From Novipirellula caenicola (GTDB lineage Bacteria > Planctomycetota > Planctomycetia > Pirellulales > Pirellulaceae): a DNA stretch of 64,000 nucleotides. Location of the stretch: assembly GCF_039545035.1 (NCBI RefSeq), contig NZ_BAABRO010000006.1, positions 1-64,000 on the forward strand. Direction: 5' to 3'. Positions 10,554 to 19,223 of the stretch are shown here, piece by piece (position 1 is the first letter of the stretch; each line of letters begins with the position of its first letter). A model generated the notes under the pieces. That model was given only the letters and a program-made list of their open reading frames with translations. It was not told the origin of the DNA and made no database searches. Both the position numbers and the translations under genes were made by a program.

Positions 10554-11324
10554 TTGCACGTTGCATTAACGATTGCCGGTTCGGACCCTTCGGGCGGAGC
10601 AGGCTTACAAGCGGATCTAAAAACGTTTCACGCCAATCGTGTTTACGGCACCTCTGTGGTGACGTTATTGACGGTTCAAAACACGCAAACCGTCGATGCG
10701 ATCGAAATGATCAAACCCGACTTTGTGCTGGCTCAATTGGACGCCGTGCTCGACGACATCCCGCCGACCGCCGCCAAGACCGGTGCGTTGGGAAACGCCG
10801 CGATGATCGAGGCGATTGCCGATCGGGCCGCCTCGTTTGGCTTTCCTTTGGTGGTGGATCCCGTCATGATCAGCAAGCATCACATGCCGCTGTTGGACGA
10901 TGCTGCGGTCGAGGTGCTCGGGCGACTGTTGTTGCCACACGCATTTTTGGTCACACCCAATGCGATGGAAGCGACTCGGTTGACCAACGTCCAAGTCGAG
11001 GATTTGAAATCCATGAAAACTGCCGCCAAGATGATCCATGCGATGGGCGCGGAAAACGTGCTAATCAAAGGAGGGCAGATCGGCGATGAGTCCGTCGATT
11101 TGCTGTTCACCGACGATCGATTCCATCAGATTGGCGGCGAACGAATCCACACTGAAAATACGCACGGAAGCGGATGTGTCCTCTCGGCAGCGATTACCGC
11201 AAGTCTTGCTAGGAACAAACCTTTGCTCGATGCGGTCGAGCACGCCAAACAGTTTGTGATCCAGGCAATTCGCACGGCGCCGATGTTGGGCAAAGGAACG
11301 GGGCCGCTGAATCTGATTCCCTAA
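10554..11324 (+). CDS. thiD: Hydroxymethylpyrimidine/phosphomethylpyrimidine kinase
   Basis: A 256-aa ribokinase-fold enzyme phosphorylating HMP and HMP-P in thiamine biosynthesis or salvage. Family motifs: AGSDPSGGAGLQADLKTF at the N-terminus, VDPVMISKH in the middle, KGGQ, and THGSGCVLSAA containing the catalytic Cys208. Full length for the family. The start codon is TTG (10554), with GAGG at 10541-10544 nine nt upstream; no ATG fits. No other thiamine gene is adjacent. Confidence 0.95.
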   Translation: MHVALTIAGSDPSGGAGLQADLKTFHANRVYGTSVVTLLTVQNTQTVDAIEMIKPDFVLAQLDAVLDDIPPTAAKTGALGNAAMIEAIADRAASFGFPLVVDPVMISKHHMPLLDDAAVEVLGRLLLPHAFLVTPNAMEATRLTNVQVEDLKSMKTAAKMIHAMGAENVLIKGGQIGDESVDLLFTDDRFHQIGGERIHTENTHGSGCVLSAAITASLARNKPLLDAVEHAKQFVIQAIRTAPMLGKGTGPLNLIP

Positions 11325-11464
11325 TCCAGCGGGCACTCAGGACAATTTCGTTGCTTCGGGCAATCCGATCCTCGATAATTCCAGAAGATGCGGGTGATCA
11401 AGGTTGGCGCAAAGTTTGCTCAACCGCTTAGGTCCACTCCCGCTTCATCTCAGGAATTTGTTTT

Positions 11465-12226
11465 ATGCAACGGAATCTCCAGCACGAACGGATGGACGAT
11501 CCAGATCTGCCTCGTGACCAACACGAATTGGCTTTGAAGGGCCTGTCTCGTCTTAATCGCTTTACCGGTGTCGCCGGTTTGATGTATCGTCATCTGAGGC
11601 GACGAGGCACCATGAAAGCGGGACGGCCACTGCGGATTTTGGATGTTGCCAGCGGGGCGGGGGATGTTCCCATCGATTGGGCCCGACGCGCCCGACGCGA
11701 TGGGGTTGCGATGGAGATCACCATGCTAGACGTCAGCCCCGTCGCCGTGCAAACGCAACAGCGACGCGCTACCGAAGCGCAAGTGAGCGTGCGGTCGCTG
11801 CGATCCGATTGTCTAGCTGAGCCACTTCCTAGTGGTTTTGATGTCGTCACCAGTTCGTTATTCATGCACCATTTGAATGACGAACAGGTTGCAACGCTGT
11901 TGCGTGCGATGAAAGTGGCGACCGACGGCGGCATCCTTATTTGTGACCTGCATCGGTCGCGAATGAACCTTGCGATGGTTGCCTTTGCCGGGCGGGTTTT
12001 GTCGCGTTCTCCGGTGGTTCACTCCGATAGCGTGCTCAGCGTCCAAGGCGCCTACACGCATGCTGAGTTTCAAACGTTGGCGCAGCATGCCCTCGACGGC
12101 TCGATTGAAATGCACGCTGCGTTTCCGTGTCGTTTCCTTGCATCGTACGAGAAGCCGGTGGCGGCAACCCCATCGGCACTGCCGAACATTGGCGGCGTGC
12201 CAACGGTTTCAAGTGTTGCCGTATGA
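11465..12226 (+). CDS. Class I SAM-dependent methyltransferase
   Basis: A 253-aa protein with a methyltransferase fold: motif I LDVASGAGDVP near residues 58-68, a following acidic strand (ITMLDVSP), and a post-motif region FDVVTSSLFMHHLND. It ends in ATGA shared with the next gene, so the two are translationally coupled. The pair methyltransferase plus FAD oxidoreductase is the usual tailoring pair beside type III polyketide synthases of the SrsA/SrsB/SrsC kind and similar planctomycete clusters. No synthase is in this window. The natural substrate is therefore unknown; a quinone- or resorcinol-like lipid is a reasonable guess. Confidence 0.8.
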   Translation: MQRNLQHERMDDPDLPRDQHELALKGLSRLNRFTGVAGLMYRHLRRRGTMKAGRPLRILDVASGAGDVPIDWARRARRDGVAMEITMLDVSPVAVQTQQRRATEAQVSVRSLRSDCLAEPLPSGFDVVTSSLFMHHLNDEQVATLLRAMKVATDGGILICDLHRSRMNLAMVAFAGRVLSRSPVVHSDSVLSVQGAYTHAEFQTLAQHALDGSIEMHAAFPCRFLASYEKPVAATPSALPNIGGVPTVSSVAV

Positions 12227-13344
12227 GCGATCGCAGGCACGAGTCGTTGTCTTGTTCGCCGGTGCTGATCATCGGCAGTGGCGTGGCCGGTGCCGCATGT
12301 GCCATTCGTTTGCGTTCGCATGGCGTCGCGGTGGACTTGGTGGAAAAGGCCACGTTTCCGCGAACGAAAGTGTGCGGATGTTGCATCGGTGAAGCTGGAT
12401 TGAATGCGTTTTCCCAGCTTGGCATTCGTGACGAGGTGCTCGAACATGGAATGACGACACGGCGTTGGTGTGCTTCGCTTGCGGGGCGACGCATCGAGTT
12501 GTCGATCCCACTCGGCGTGGCGATCTCTCGCGAAGTGTTGGACCCGTTGATGATGCAGGCTGCGGTTCGCAGTGGAGCCGACGTGTCAATGAACTGCACC
12601 GCGACGATCAAAGCAAGCTCAAGCGATTACGTTTCGGTGCAGCTGGATCAAAACGACGCAACCATCATGAAAAACTACCGCTGTGTGGTGGTTGCCTCAG
12701 GACTCCGCTCCGGTAACTGCAGCGGTTTGTTGCCTTGGACTGAACTGCCGCATGGGCCTTTTGGGATTTCAATGATGGCTTCGTCGGTCGACGTGGATCC
12801 CGGCGTGATCTATATGGCTTGTAATCAAGATGGTTACGTGGGGCTGGTCAAGCTGGCTGATGGACGAGTCGATGTCGCAGCGGCGCTGCAATCACGACAA
12901 TCCTCGGTTGCCGGTGGCGATCCGGTCACGCGAGTGCAGCGGATACTGGCAGCGAGCCAATTTGCATCACTTTCGCTTACCGAATTCAGTCCTGCGATGA
13001 CCACACCGCCGCTGCGTCGATCACGCCGCGCTGGGCATGGTCGTGTTTTGGCAATTGGGGACGCCGCCGGTTACGTCGAACCCTTTACCGGCGAAGGCAT
13101 GACGTGGGGGATGCAGGGAGCGATCGCGGCGGCCGATTTGATCGCGTCAACGGTCGGCGACTGGGGTCACGTCGGCGATGATTGGGAGCAGAAACTCGCC
13201 GTGCTATTGCGTCGCCGAAAACGGACTTGTCGCGTTGTCACCACGGCGCTGCGGTCGCCGGCGGCGTGTCGCATCGCCGCAGGAACGCTGCAGCTGTTTC
13301 CGAGACTTGCCACCCCGCTATTGCGGAGCATGAACAAAGCCTAG
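12223..13344 (+). CDS. FAD-dependent oxidoreductase (geranylgeranyl-reductase/monooxygenase-like)
   Basis: A 373-aa flavoprotein. The dinucleotide-binding motif is VLIIGSGVAGAACAIRLRS (residues about 11-29). Family motifs follow: FPRTKVCGCCIGEAGL, and the second FAD motif AIGDAAGYVEPFTGEGM. This last motif, with its FTGEG, is typical of the geranylgeranyl reductase / aromatic hydroxylase superfamily. The start at 12223 overlaps the methyltransferase stop as ATGA. A longer in-frame reading from 12127 would lie wholly inside the methyltransferase and lacks support. Function: reduction or hydroxylation of the small molecule methylated by its partner (inference). Confidence 0.82.
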   Translation: MSDRRHESLSCSPVLIIGSGVAGAACAIRLRSHGVAVDLVEKATFPRTKVCGCCIGEAGLNAFSQLGIRDEVLEHGMTTRRWCASLAGRRIELSIPLGVAISREVLDPLMMQAAVRSGADVSMNCTATIKASSSDYVSVQLDQNDATIMKNYRCVVVASGLRSGNCSGLLPWTELPHGPFGISMMASSVDVDPGVIYMACNQDGYVGLVKLADGRVDVAAALQSRQSSVAGGDPVTRVQRILAASQFASLSLTEFSPAMTTPPLRRSRRAGHGRVLAIGDAAGYVEPFTGEGMTWGMQGAIAAADLIASTVGDWGHVGDDWEQKLAVLLRRRKRTCRVVTTALRSPAACRIAAGTLQLFPRLATPLLRSMNKA

Positions 13345-13420
13345 CTGGCCGCAATCGCAAAAATTCGCCGTGCCCGCGGCTCACTGTAGCTGTCACGCAC
13401 TGTAGCTGACGCTCGCCATA

Positions 13421-13563
13421 GCGAAACTCGCTAACGGCTTGTTGATTTAATCCAATTGGAAATCGCAAGGGTGAGCCGTGGGCCGTAAGGCACTGGGTCT
13501 CGTGTGGGACCCGGCCGCTGACGCGTCGCGGCTCAATGAATCAACAAGCCGCTAAGCGTTTCG
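13421..13563. repeat. Dispersed palindromic element, copy 1 (MITE-like)
   Basis: Terminal inverted repeats: CGGCTTGTTGAT at 13435-13446 and ATCAACAAGCCG at 13540-13551, extendable outward (GAAACTCGCTAA on the left; CTAAGCGTTTC on the right). Inside lies a nested pair, GGTGAGCCG and CGGCTCA, and the conserved GCCGCTGACGCGTCGCGGC block. Two further copies occur at 29149-29279 and 31112-31228. There is no coding capacity. The rest of 13345-13761 has no recognisable gene. Confidence 0.85.
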
Positions 13564-13761
13564 ATCCACGATTTAATCGGCCCCCTCGGATCCCCTCGCG
13601 ATTTCCCCCCGATTGTTGGCGACCGAGAAGCATCGGCGTCCTCCAAAACCGCTGAAAAACGGTGTTTCTGTTAGGGTTCTACACGCTGACGCCCGGACGG
13701 ACTAAGTTGTGGGTCGGTGAATGCACTAATGAAAACCTGTTAATTGAAGGCTGCAAAGCGA

Positions 13762-14757
13762 ATGACGTCGTACGATGTATTGGGTGTAGGGAACGCACTG
13801 GTCGATATTCAAGCACAAGTGGAAGATTCGATCCTGAGCGAATTGTCGATCGATAAAGGAATCATGACGCTGGTCGACGATCAACAACAAGCAAGCGTGT
13901 TGAGTCGGCTCGATGGCCGCCCCTTGAATCGTTGTGCAGGTGGTTCGGCTGCCAACACGATTGTCGCACTCGCGGAATTTGGCGGCACCGCAGCCTTTAT
14001 CGCAAAAATCGGTGATGACGAAGTCGGCGAGTTCTTTATCAAGGACATGCGAGATCTCGGAGTCAAAATGGACATCGCACCGGCCAACGGGGCGCCCACC
14101 GGAACCTGTGCGGTTTTGATCACCGACGATGCTCAACGATCGATGATGACCAATCTGGGCGCTTCGGCCACGCTGCAATCATCCGATATCGACGAGTCGC
14201 TGATCAAGGCGGCCAAGTACGTCTACATCGAAGGCTACTTGTTGACCGGCGAAACCACCAAAGCGGCTGCTTACCATGCGATGGATCTCGCCAAAAAGCA
14301 TGGCGTGAAAGTGGCGTTCACCGCTTCGGATCCTTTCTTGGTCAACATGATCCGCGACGAAATTTGGGACTTGATCACCGGCCCCGTCGATTTGTTCTTC
14401 TGTAACGAAGAAGAAGCCAAGAGTTTGACGGGCGAATCAGACCCAATCGCATGTGCGGCCAAAATCCATGACCACGCAGAAAACGTCGCATTGACGCTCG
14501 GCCCCAAAGGCTCGATTGTGATGCACGGTGGCGAAGCCGTCCCGATCGAAGGTGTCGAAGTCAAAGCGATCGACACCACCGGAGCCGGTGACATGTACGC
14601 CGGGGCGTTGCTGTACGGCATCACCAATGGCATGACTTGGCGACAAGCAGGCCACTTGGCTTCGCAAGCATCCGCACGCGTTGTCTCGCAAATGGGCGCA
14701 CGACTGGAGCGAAAGTTTACCGAAGAAGAAATCAAATCGCTGAGCGATTTGGCCTAG
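13762..14757 (+). CDS. PfkB-family sugar/nucleoside kinase (adenosine-kinase-like)
   Basis: A 331-aa ribokinase-fold kinase. The N-terminal signature [16 protein letters not shown] binds the sugar. The C-terminal signature [16 protein letters not shown] supplies the anion hole and the catalytic base Asp277. The sequence ([27 protein letters not shown]) resembles bacterial adenosine-kinase-type PfkB proteins more than fructokinases, but the substrate cannot be fixed. The ATG at 13762 is chosen, with GAAGG at 13746-13750, over a TTG six codons upstream. It is convergent with the large dehydrogenase gene; the gap holds hairpins. Confidence 0.85.
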   Translation: MTSYDVLGVGNALVDIQAQVEDSILSELSIDKGIMTLVDDQQQASVLSRLDGRPLNRCAGGSAANTIVALAEFGGTAAFIAKIGDDEVGEFFIKDMRDLGVKMDIAPANGAPTGTCAVLITDDAQRSMMTNLGASATLQSSDIDESLIKAAKYVYIEGYLLTGETTKAAAYHAMDLAKKHGVKVAFTASDPFLVNMIRDEIWDLITGPVDLFFCNEEEAKSLTGESDPIACAAKIHDHAENVALTLGPKGSIVMHGGEAVPIEGVEVKAIDTTGAGDMYAGALLYGITNGMTWRQAGHLASQASARVVSQMGARLERKFTEEEIKSLSDLA

Positions 14758-14809
14758 GTCGGTTTTGCGGCAATCGATCGAGTCGACAAACTCGCCGAAT
14801 CGAAACACC

Positions 14810-14848
14810 CGTATCGAAACTCCGTAGCGAAACTCCGTAGCGAAACTC
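14810..14848. repeat. 13-bp tandem repeat, three copies
   Basis: CGTATCGAAACTC (14810-14822) followed by two exact CGTAGCGAAACTC (14823-14835, 14836-14848). The last copy forms the left arm of the CGAAACTC/GAGTTTCG palindrome. The same motif recurs at 29092-29104. Confidence 0.85.
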
Positions 14849-14932
14849 GCCAAGAGTTTCGGAAGTTCATGGTGCGTCCGCATCCACCGGACGCACTCCA
14901 CTCTCAAACTCCCGCCGCTCACGTCCGAGCGG
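14841..14932. terminator. Three consecutive hairpins between convergent genes
   Basis: CGAAACTC/GAGTTTCG (14841-14848 with 14854-14861), GTGCGTCCG/CGGACGCAC (14872-14880 with 14888-14896, perfect 9 bp) and CCGCTC/GAGCGG (14915-14920 with 14927-14932). They lie between the converging kinase and dehydrogenase stops. There is no T-run, so they may be REP-like elements or Rho-independent barriers of unusual type; terminator function is inference. Confidence 0.5.
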
Positions 14933-14941
14933 CTTGCAAAA

Positions 14942-17900
14942 TCATTGCTTCGCGTTTGCCGCGGCAAGTGATTCAAGGTAATCCAATAACGATGCCAACT
15001 CGTGCGTCGTATAGTCTTTCATCACCCCCTCGGGCATGACCGAGATCGGCGAGGTTTGACGCACTTCGATGTCGTCTTTCAAAATCATCGTCTCTTTGCC
15101 CTGCTGGTCTCGGATCGTCACGCGGTCGCTTTGTTCGTTCGTGACGAACCCGGTCAAGACCACGCCATCGAGTGTCAAAATCGAATTGGTGACAAAACCT
15201 TGAGCGATTGTTTTGCTTGGTTCTAAAATCGCGGTTGCCAAATCAGGACGCTTGTAGGTCTTGGCAATGTTGCCCAAGAATGGCCCTTTTTGCACCTCGT
15301 CTTCGCTGATGGTGTGGCATGCCACACAGTTGGCTTTGGTGAAGATTTGCTTGCCAATGGCAAGATTCCCTTCCATCGCGACCGCCTGCTCAGCTGCTTC
15401 GCTTGTGGTCAATGAGCTGATCATTGCCGAATCATCCTGGGCGATCTCGGCGATCTGCATCTGTTTTACGATCGATTTGGCCGTGTTCGCGATCGATGTA
15501 TCGGCGTCGGATCGTGCGGCAAGGATTTCTGCATCGAGAAAATGGTTCTCGATGGCTGCCGCCGCTTGCATCAACCGCACCCGGCGGTTCGCGTCTTGCC
15601 ATGCATTGTCAATCGTTTGTTTGGCCAGTTCGCGATTTTCGGGGCTCGCGTTTGATCGAGACGCCACGGCGATGATTGCGGCTTCGGCCCACAATGCGTC
15701 GGCTGAATCTGACGACGATGCAAGGTTGACCAAGGTCGATGTTTGCGTATCGAGCCACGGTGCATTGATCAACGCGTTGCGAGCTCGCACGAGTTCTTTG
15801 GCATTTTGTTTTTTTGATTCGGCATGCTGCTGCAGTGTGGCAAGTGCAGCGATCATCGACACGGCCGAATCGCGATCATCCACAGTGCTTAGCAGGTTCA
15901 CGATGTCCGCCAAGGTGGCGGCCGACAAGTCGCTGCGGTTGGCGGCCGCGACGAGTACGTGGACCGCGTCACGAGGCACCGTGTTCTCGGCGGTAAGTTG
16001 CGTGACCAATTGGCCAATTAACTTTGAGTCCTGTTTGGCCAGTTGAACCAAGCGAGTGAGTGAATCACTCGATTCAATGCGGTTGCGATTCATCAATGTG
16101 ATCAGCTTCGCGGCGGCGTCTCCCGAAGCCTCGCGAAGCGTTTGCTTCAGCACCGCCGCGATCTTGTCGGTTTCGCTCCAAGGGGTCGGCTGGTAATAAG
16201 GGCCTCGCGTATCAGGGCGCGTGCCCCACGAGTCGCCGTTCCACTGGCCCTCTTGAAAGTGCAGTCGGCAAAGGGCTTCCAAAATCGCTTCGCGTCGATC
16301 AGGGGCGGTTTCCTTAGCGATCCGTTGGATCAGTCCCGCGACCACCGTCGGGTGGTGCATCATCGCCAAACTGCGAAGCACAGGTTGCGCAGAAACCGAT
16401 TGGTCGTCCAGCGCCGCAAAGCACGCATCATACGCGTTGCGTTTTGCCAAACTGCGAATCGCCACATGGACGATTACCGGATCATCGCTGCGGAGCGCCG
16501 CGATACAGCGAGCGATCGAATCCGGGTCGGTTGTGTCGCCTTGCAGCGATTCGACGAGCGTGCGTTGTTCATTTCGTTTTGCCAATCCACGCCGTAGCAG
16601 TTGGCGATGCACCGCGTTTCCACGTCGCATTAATTCACGCTCCGCTTCCATTCGCCGGCGTGCACTCGGCGAATTCATCACCTCAACAAGCTGGTCGTCT
16701 CTTAGGCTTTCAAATTTTGGCAACGGCGTGGGGCTGAACGCTTTGGGTTTGACGCAAACAATGTAGCCCACATTGGGACCGTTCCAATCAAACGTCGCTC
16801 CTCGCCAACTGGCACAATACACCCGACTGTTGCCGTCGACGTCGGCATCGGTGGGACGTGTCATGCGGATGAACGGCTCGGGCGATTTGGTTTCTTCGTA
16901 ACTGGCTCCCTTGGGGGCGACGGTATGTCGGTACAACGCTCCGGTGCCCCAATCCGCGGTAAACGGAGCGTGGTTCCATTCACCAAAGCCGGGCTCGTCG
17001 ATGTAAACCGCGCCGCACCCGGAACCGCCGCCGTAATCGGCCAACGGCTGAACACACTCTTCGGAAAAGTTTTTGTACAGCCGCGGGTAGCCGTGGTCGT
17101 CAGTGCCGGTGAAGTGATGTAGACGAACGTCCCATCCGCCACCATCGTTGGTGTTGTCGCGGGCGAACATTTCCATTTCGGGACTGATCGCCACCTCCAG
17201 GATATTGCGGGTTCCGGTCGAATGGATTTCCAGTCCCGTTCCATCGGGACGCACGCGGATCACTCCGCCGCCACGATGCGTCAGCCGCCGGCCATCGGTG
17301 CCCTCGGCGTTGATAAAGCCAAAGTCGCCGCCGGCAATGTAAAGCCATCCATCCACCCCGAGACTGACACCGTTGGTGGTGTGGTCGGCGGGCCGTTTGC
17401 CATAATCAAAGGCCAAGTTTTTAACAAGTATCTTTTGCTCGTCCGCTTCGCCGTCGCCATCGTGGTCAATGAACGCACTGAGGTGCGGCGGGTGCATCAA
17501 GTACAATCGGTCGTGGTCCCACACCAAGCCACGCGGCGCATCGACTTCGCAAAACACTTTCGTCTCATCGGCGCGGCCGTCGTTGTCGAGGTCACGCAAC
17601 CGGATCACGCGGCCTCGGCGTGGATTGCGGCCGAGCGAGCCGTTGCCGTCCGAGCTGACGTACAAGGTTCCATCAACGTCGGCTGCGACAAAGACGGGAT
17701 AATTCACTGCCGGAGGAGCGGCGAATAGCGTCGCCTCGAAACCGTCGGGCACTTTGACGTCTGCTAACAGCGTCGCTTCTTGGTCCGCTGTCAACGTTTG
17801 AATCGTCGGATAGACATTGCCTTGTTTCGCATACGGATCGGGGCTGAGCGGAACAAACGCTTTCTTCTCTGCGTCGGCCGGCCACAACGGGCCAATGCCC

Positions 17901-19153
17901 TCGCCGCTCAATTTGACCTCGCGAATGCTGCACCAGCCGCCACTGCTTGAAATACCGGTGATGCGGATGAACTTCGTTGGGGAATGGGTGGTCAATGCCT
18001 GAGGTTCGTTGATCGCGGTGGATGCACTGGATTGGTCCAAAAGCATTGACCACGATTTGCCGTCAATCGAGCCTTCGACTTTGTATTGATACGTTCGGTC
18101 GGGGAACTCCCATGTGATTTCAATCTCGCGAACCACGTGCGGCTTGTCCAGTTCAAGTTGCAACCACTGAGGATAGCTCGCTCCATCGGCACACCAACGC
18201 GTTTCCTTGTTGCCGTCCACCGCGAGGTAGGCGTCTTGCGAGGTTTGGGTGGATGATGACTTGGCTTTCACCAGTGTCGCGTCGTCGGGCATGTCGCCTA
18301 GGCTGATTGAGAGTGGTGCCTTGAATTTTTCTTTGTCGATGAACGTGACTTTGTTTTCGCCAGCGAACGGTTGCAGATACTCTGGCGACAATTTTCCACA
18401 CGCCCATAACACTCCTCGCGTGACTAATTCCAAGTAGCGTGGATCCTCAACCGTTTCCGTATTGTGACCAATCGTGGTGCTAAAACTGCGAGCTCCTTGC
18501 ATTTCATTGGTCCACGCCACAACCGCTTGGTCGACACGTGCGTTGTCCCCACTGCCAACGGCTTGTTTGCCGATGGCCAAGGGATGAGCCCCGAACAGTT
18601 TGACGTTGTTGTAGAGCTCTTCTTTGATCGTCGTCCAATCGCTTAGCGTTTCGGTGATCGGATGTTTGGTGTCGACGAACTGAATCTCGATCGGTTCTTG
18701 CGGTCCATGCCCACTCGATTGCAAACCGAGATGTTCGAACCACGCGTCGCTTCCGGTGCGAAAGCTATGCATGGCACAGTGCAGGTGCACGGCGGGAATC
18801 GTCTGATGCGTTTGCACGATCCGGTCGACAATTGCTTGATCTTTGATGTCCGCCGCACACTCGTCGTGAATGATCACGTCGTAGCGTTTGGCCCAGTTTG
18901 GATTTTCATAGATCGGCAACACGGGGGCGGTGGTCGAATTGTCGGTCCAATAGACATCGACCTGGATATTGGCCCGCGACTGAATTCCCTTGCACAACGC
19001 CTCTTGCTGGTTGGCGTAATCGTGGCAACAACCGCCGGCGATCAATAACGCTCGAAGCGGCTTGAGGGCAGGGGCGTCGGCAAAGCTTGGCCTTGCAGTC
19101 GCTACGAAACAGAGTGACGCGGCGATCACCGATAGAAAACGGAGTGAGTTCAT
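14942..19153 (-). CDS. PVC-type heme-binding multidomain dehydrogenase (ThuA-discoidin-dehydrogenase-HEAT-cytochrome c)
   Basis: A 1403-aa secreted protein with a signal peptide (SLCFVATARPSFA). Order: ThuA-like domain about 30-260 (LLIAGGCCHDY; HCAMHSFR); discoidin/F5-8C-like domain about 295-415 (NKETRWCADGASYPQWLQLELD); six-bladed PQQ/sorbosone-dehydrogenase-like domain about 460-830 (DVDGTLYVSSDGNGSLG; DGWLYIAGGDFG); HEAT-like repeats about 840-1230; C-terminal cytochrome c with CVACH at 1276-1280 and candidate distal Met in SVMPEG. Family knowledge: such PVC proteins are thought to be periplasmic sugar or sugar-derivative oxidoreductases passing electrons to the fused heme; activity is largely untested. 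A ThuA (trehalose-utilisation) head plus carbohydrate-binding discoidin domain supports a glycan substrate. Downstream of the beta-lactamase-fold gene on the same strand, 70 bp apart. Confidence 0.88.
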   Translation of the reverse strand: MNSLRFLSVIAASLCFVATARPSFADAPALKPLRALLIAGGCCHDYANQQEALCKGIQSRANIQVDVYWTDNSTTAPVLPIYENPNWAKRYDVIIHDECAADIKDQAIVDRIVQTHQTIPAVHLHCAMHSFRTGSDAWFEHLGLQSSGHGPQEPIEIQFVDTKHPITETLSDWTTIKEELYNNVKLFGAHPLAIGKQAVGSGDNARVDQAVVAWTNEMQGARSFSTTIGHNTETVEDPRYLELVTRGVLWACGKLSPEYLQPFAGENKVTFIDKEKFKAPLSISLGDMPDDATLVKAKSSSTQTSQDAYLAVDGNKETRWCADGASYPQWLQLELDKPHVVREIEITWEFPDRTYQYKVEGSIDGKSWSMLLDQSSASTAINEPQALTTHSPTKFIRITGISSSGGWCSIREVKLSGEGIGPLWPADAEKKAFVPLSPDPYAKQGNVYPTIQTLTADQEATLLADVKVPDGFEATLFAAPPAVNYPVFVAADVDGTLYVSSDGNGSLGRNPRRGRVIRLRDLDNDGRADETKVFCEVDAPRGLVWDHDRLYLMHPPHLSAFIDHDGDGEADEQKILVKNLAFDYGKRPADHTTNGVSLGVDGWLYIAGGDFGFINAEGTDGRRLTHRGGGVIRVRPDGTGLEIHSTGTRNILEVAISPEMEMFARDNTNDGGGWDVRLHHFTGTDDHGYPRLYKNFSEECVQPLADYGGGSGCGAVYIDEPGFGEWNHAPFTADWGTGALYRHTVAPKGASYEETKSPEPFIRMTRPTDADVDGNSRVYCASWRGATFDWNGPNVGYIVCVKPKAFSPTPLPKFESLRDDQLVEVMNSPSARRRMEAERELMRRGNAVHRQLLRRGLAKRNEQRTLVESLQGDTTDPDSIARCIAALRSDDPVIVHVAIRSLAKRNAYDACFAALDDQSVSAQPVLRSLAMMHHPTVVAGLIQRIAKETAPDRREAILEALCRLHFQEGQWNGDSWGTRPDTRGPYYQPTPWSETDKIAAVLKQTLREASGDAAAKLITLMNRNRIESSDSLTRLVQLAKQDSKLIGQLVTQLTAENTVPRDAVHVLVAAANRSDLSAATLADIVNLLSTVDDRDSAVSMIAALATLQQHAESKKQNAKELVRARNALINAPWLDTQTSTLVNLASSSDSADALWAEAAIIAVASRSNASPENRELAKQTIDNAWQDANRRVRLMQAAAAIENHFLDAEILAARSDADTSIANTAKSIVKQMQIAEIAQDDSAMISSLTTSEAAEQAVAMEGNLAIGKQIFTKANCVACHTISEDEVQKGPFLGNIAKTYKRPDLATAILEPSKTIAQGFVTNSILTLDGVVLTGFVTNEQSDRVTIRDQQGKETMILKDDIEVRQTSPISVMPEGVMKDYTTHELASLLDYLESLAAANAKQ

Positions 19154-19223
19154 AAAAAGGCGGGTGGTAAGGAGGGCGAGATGGCAGGGCTGGGGTAGGC
19201 GGGCGATTCTACTGGGCGGAATT

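Noticed and set aside
12127-12222. Upstream extension of the FAD oxidoreductase
   Set aside because: It is contained in the methyltransferase gene. The ATGA junction at 12223 is a standard coupled start.
12036-12611. Minus-strand 191-codon frame over the methyltransferase/oxidoreductase junction
   Set aside because: Composition is that of a shadow frame. The plus-strand genes have clear motifs throughout.
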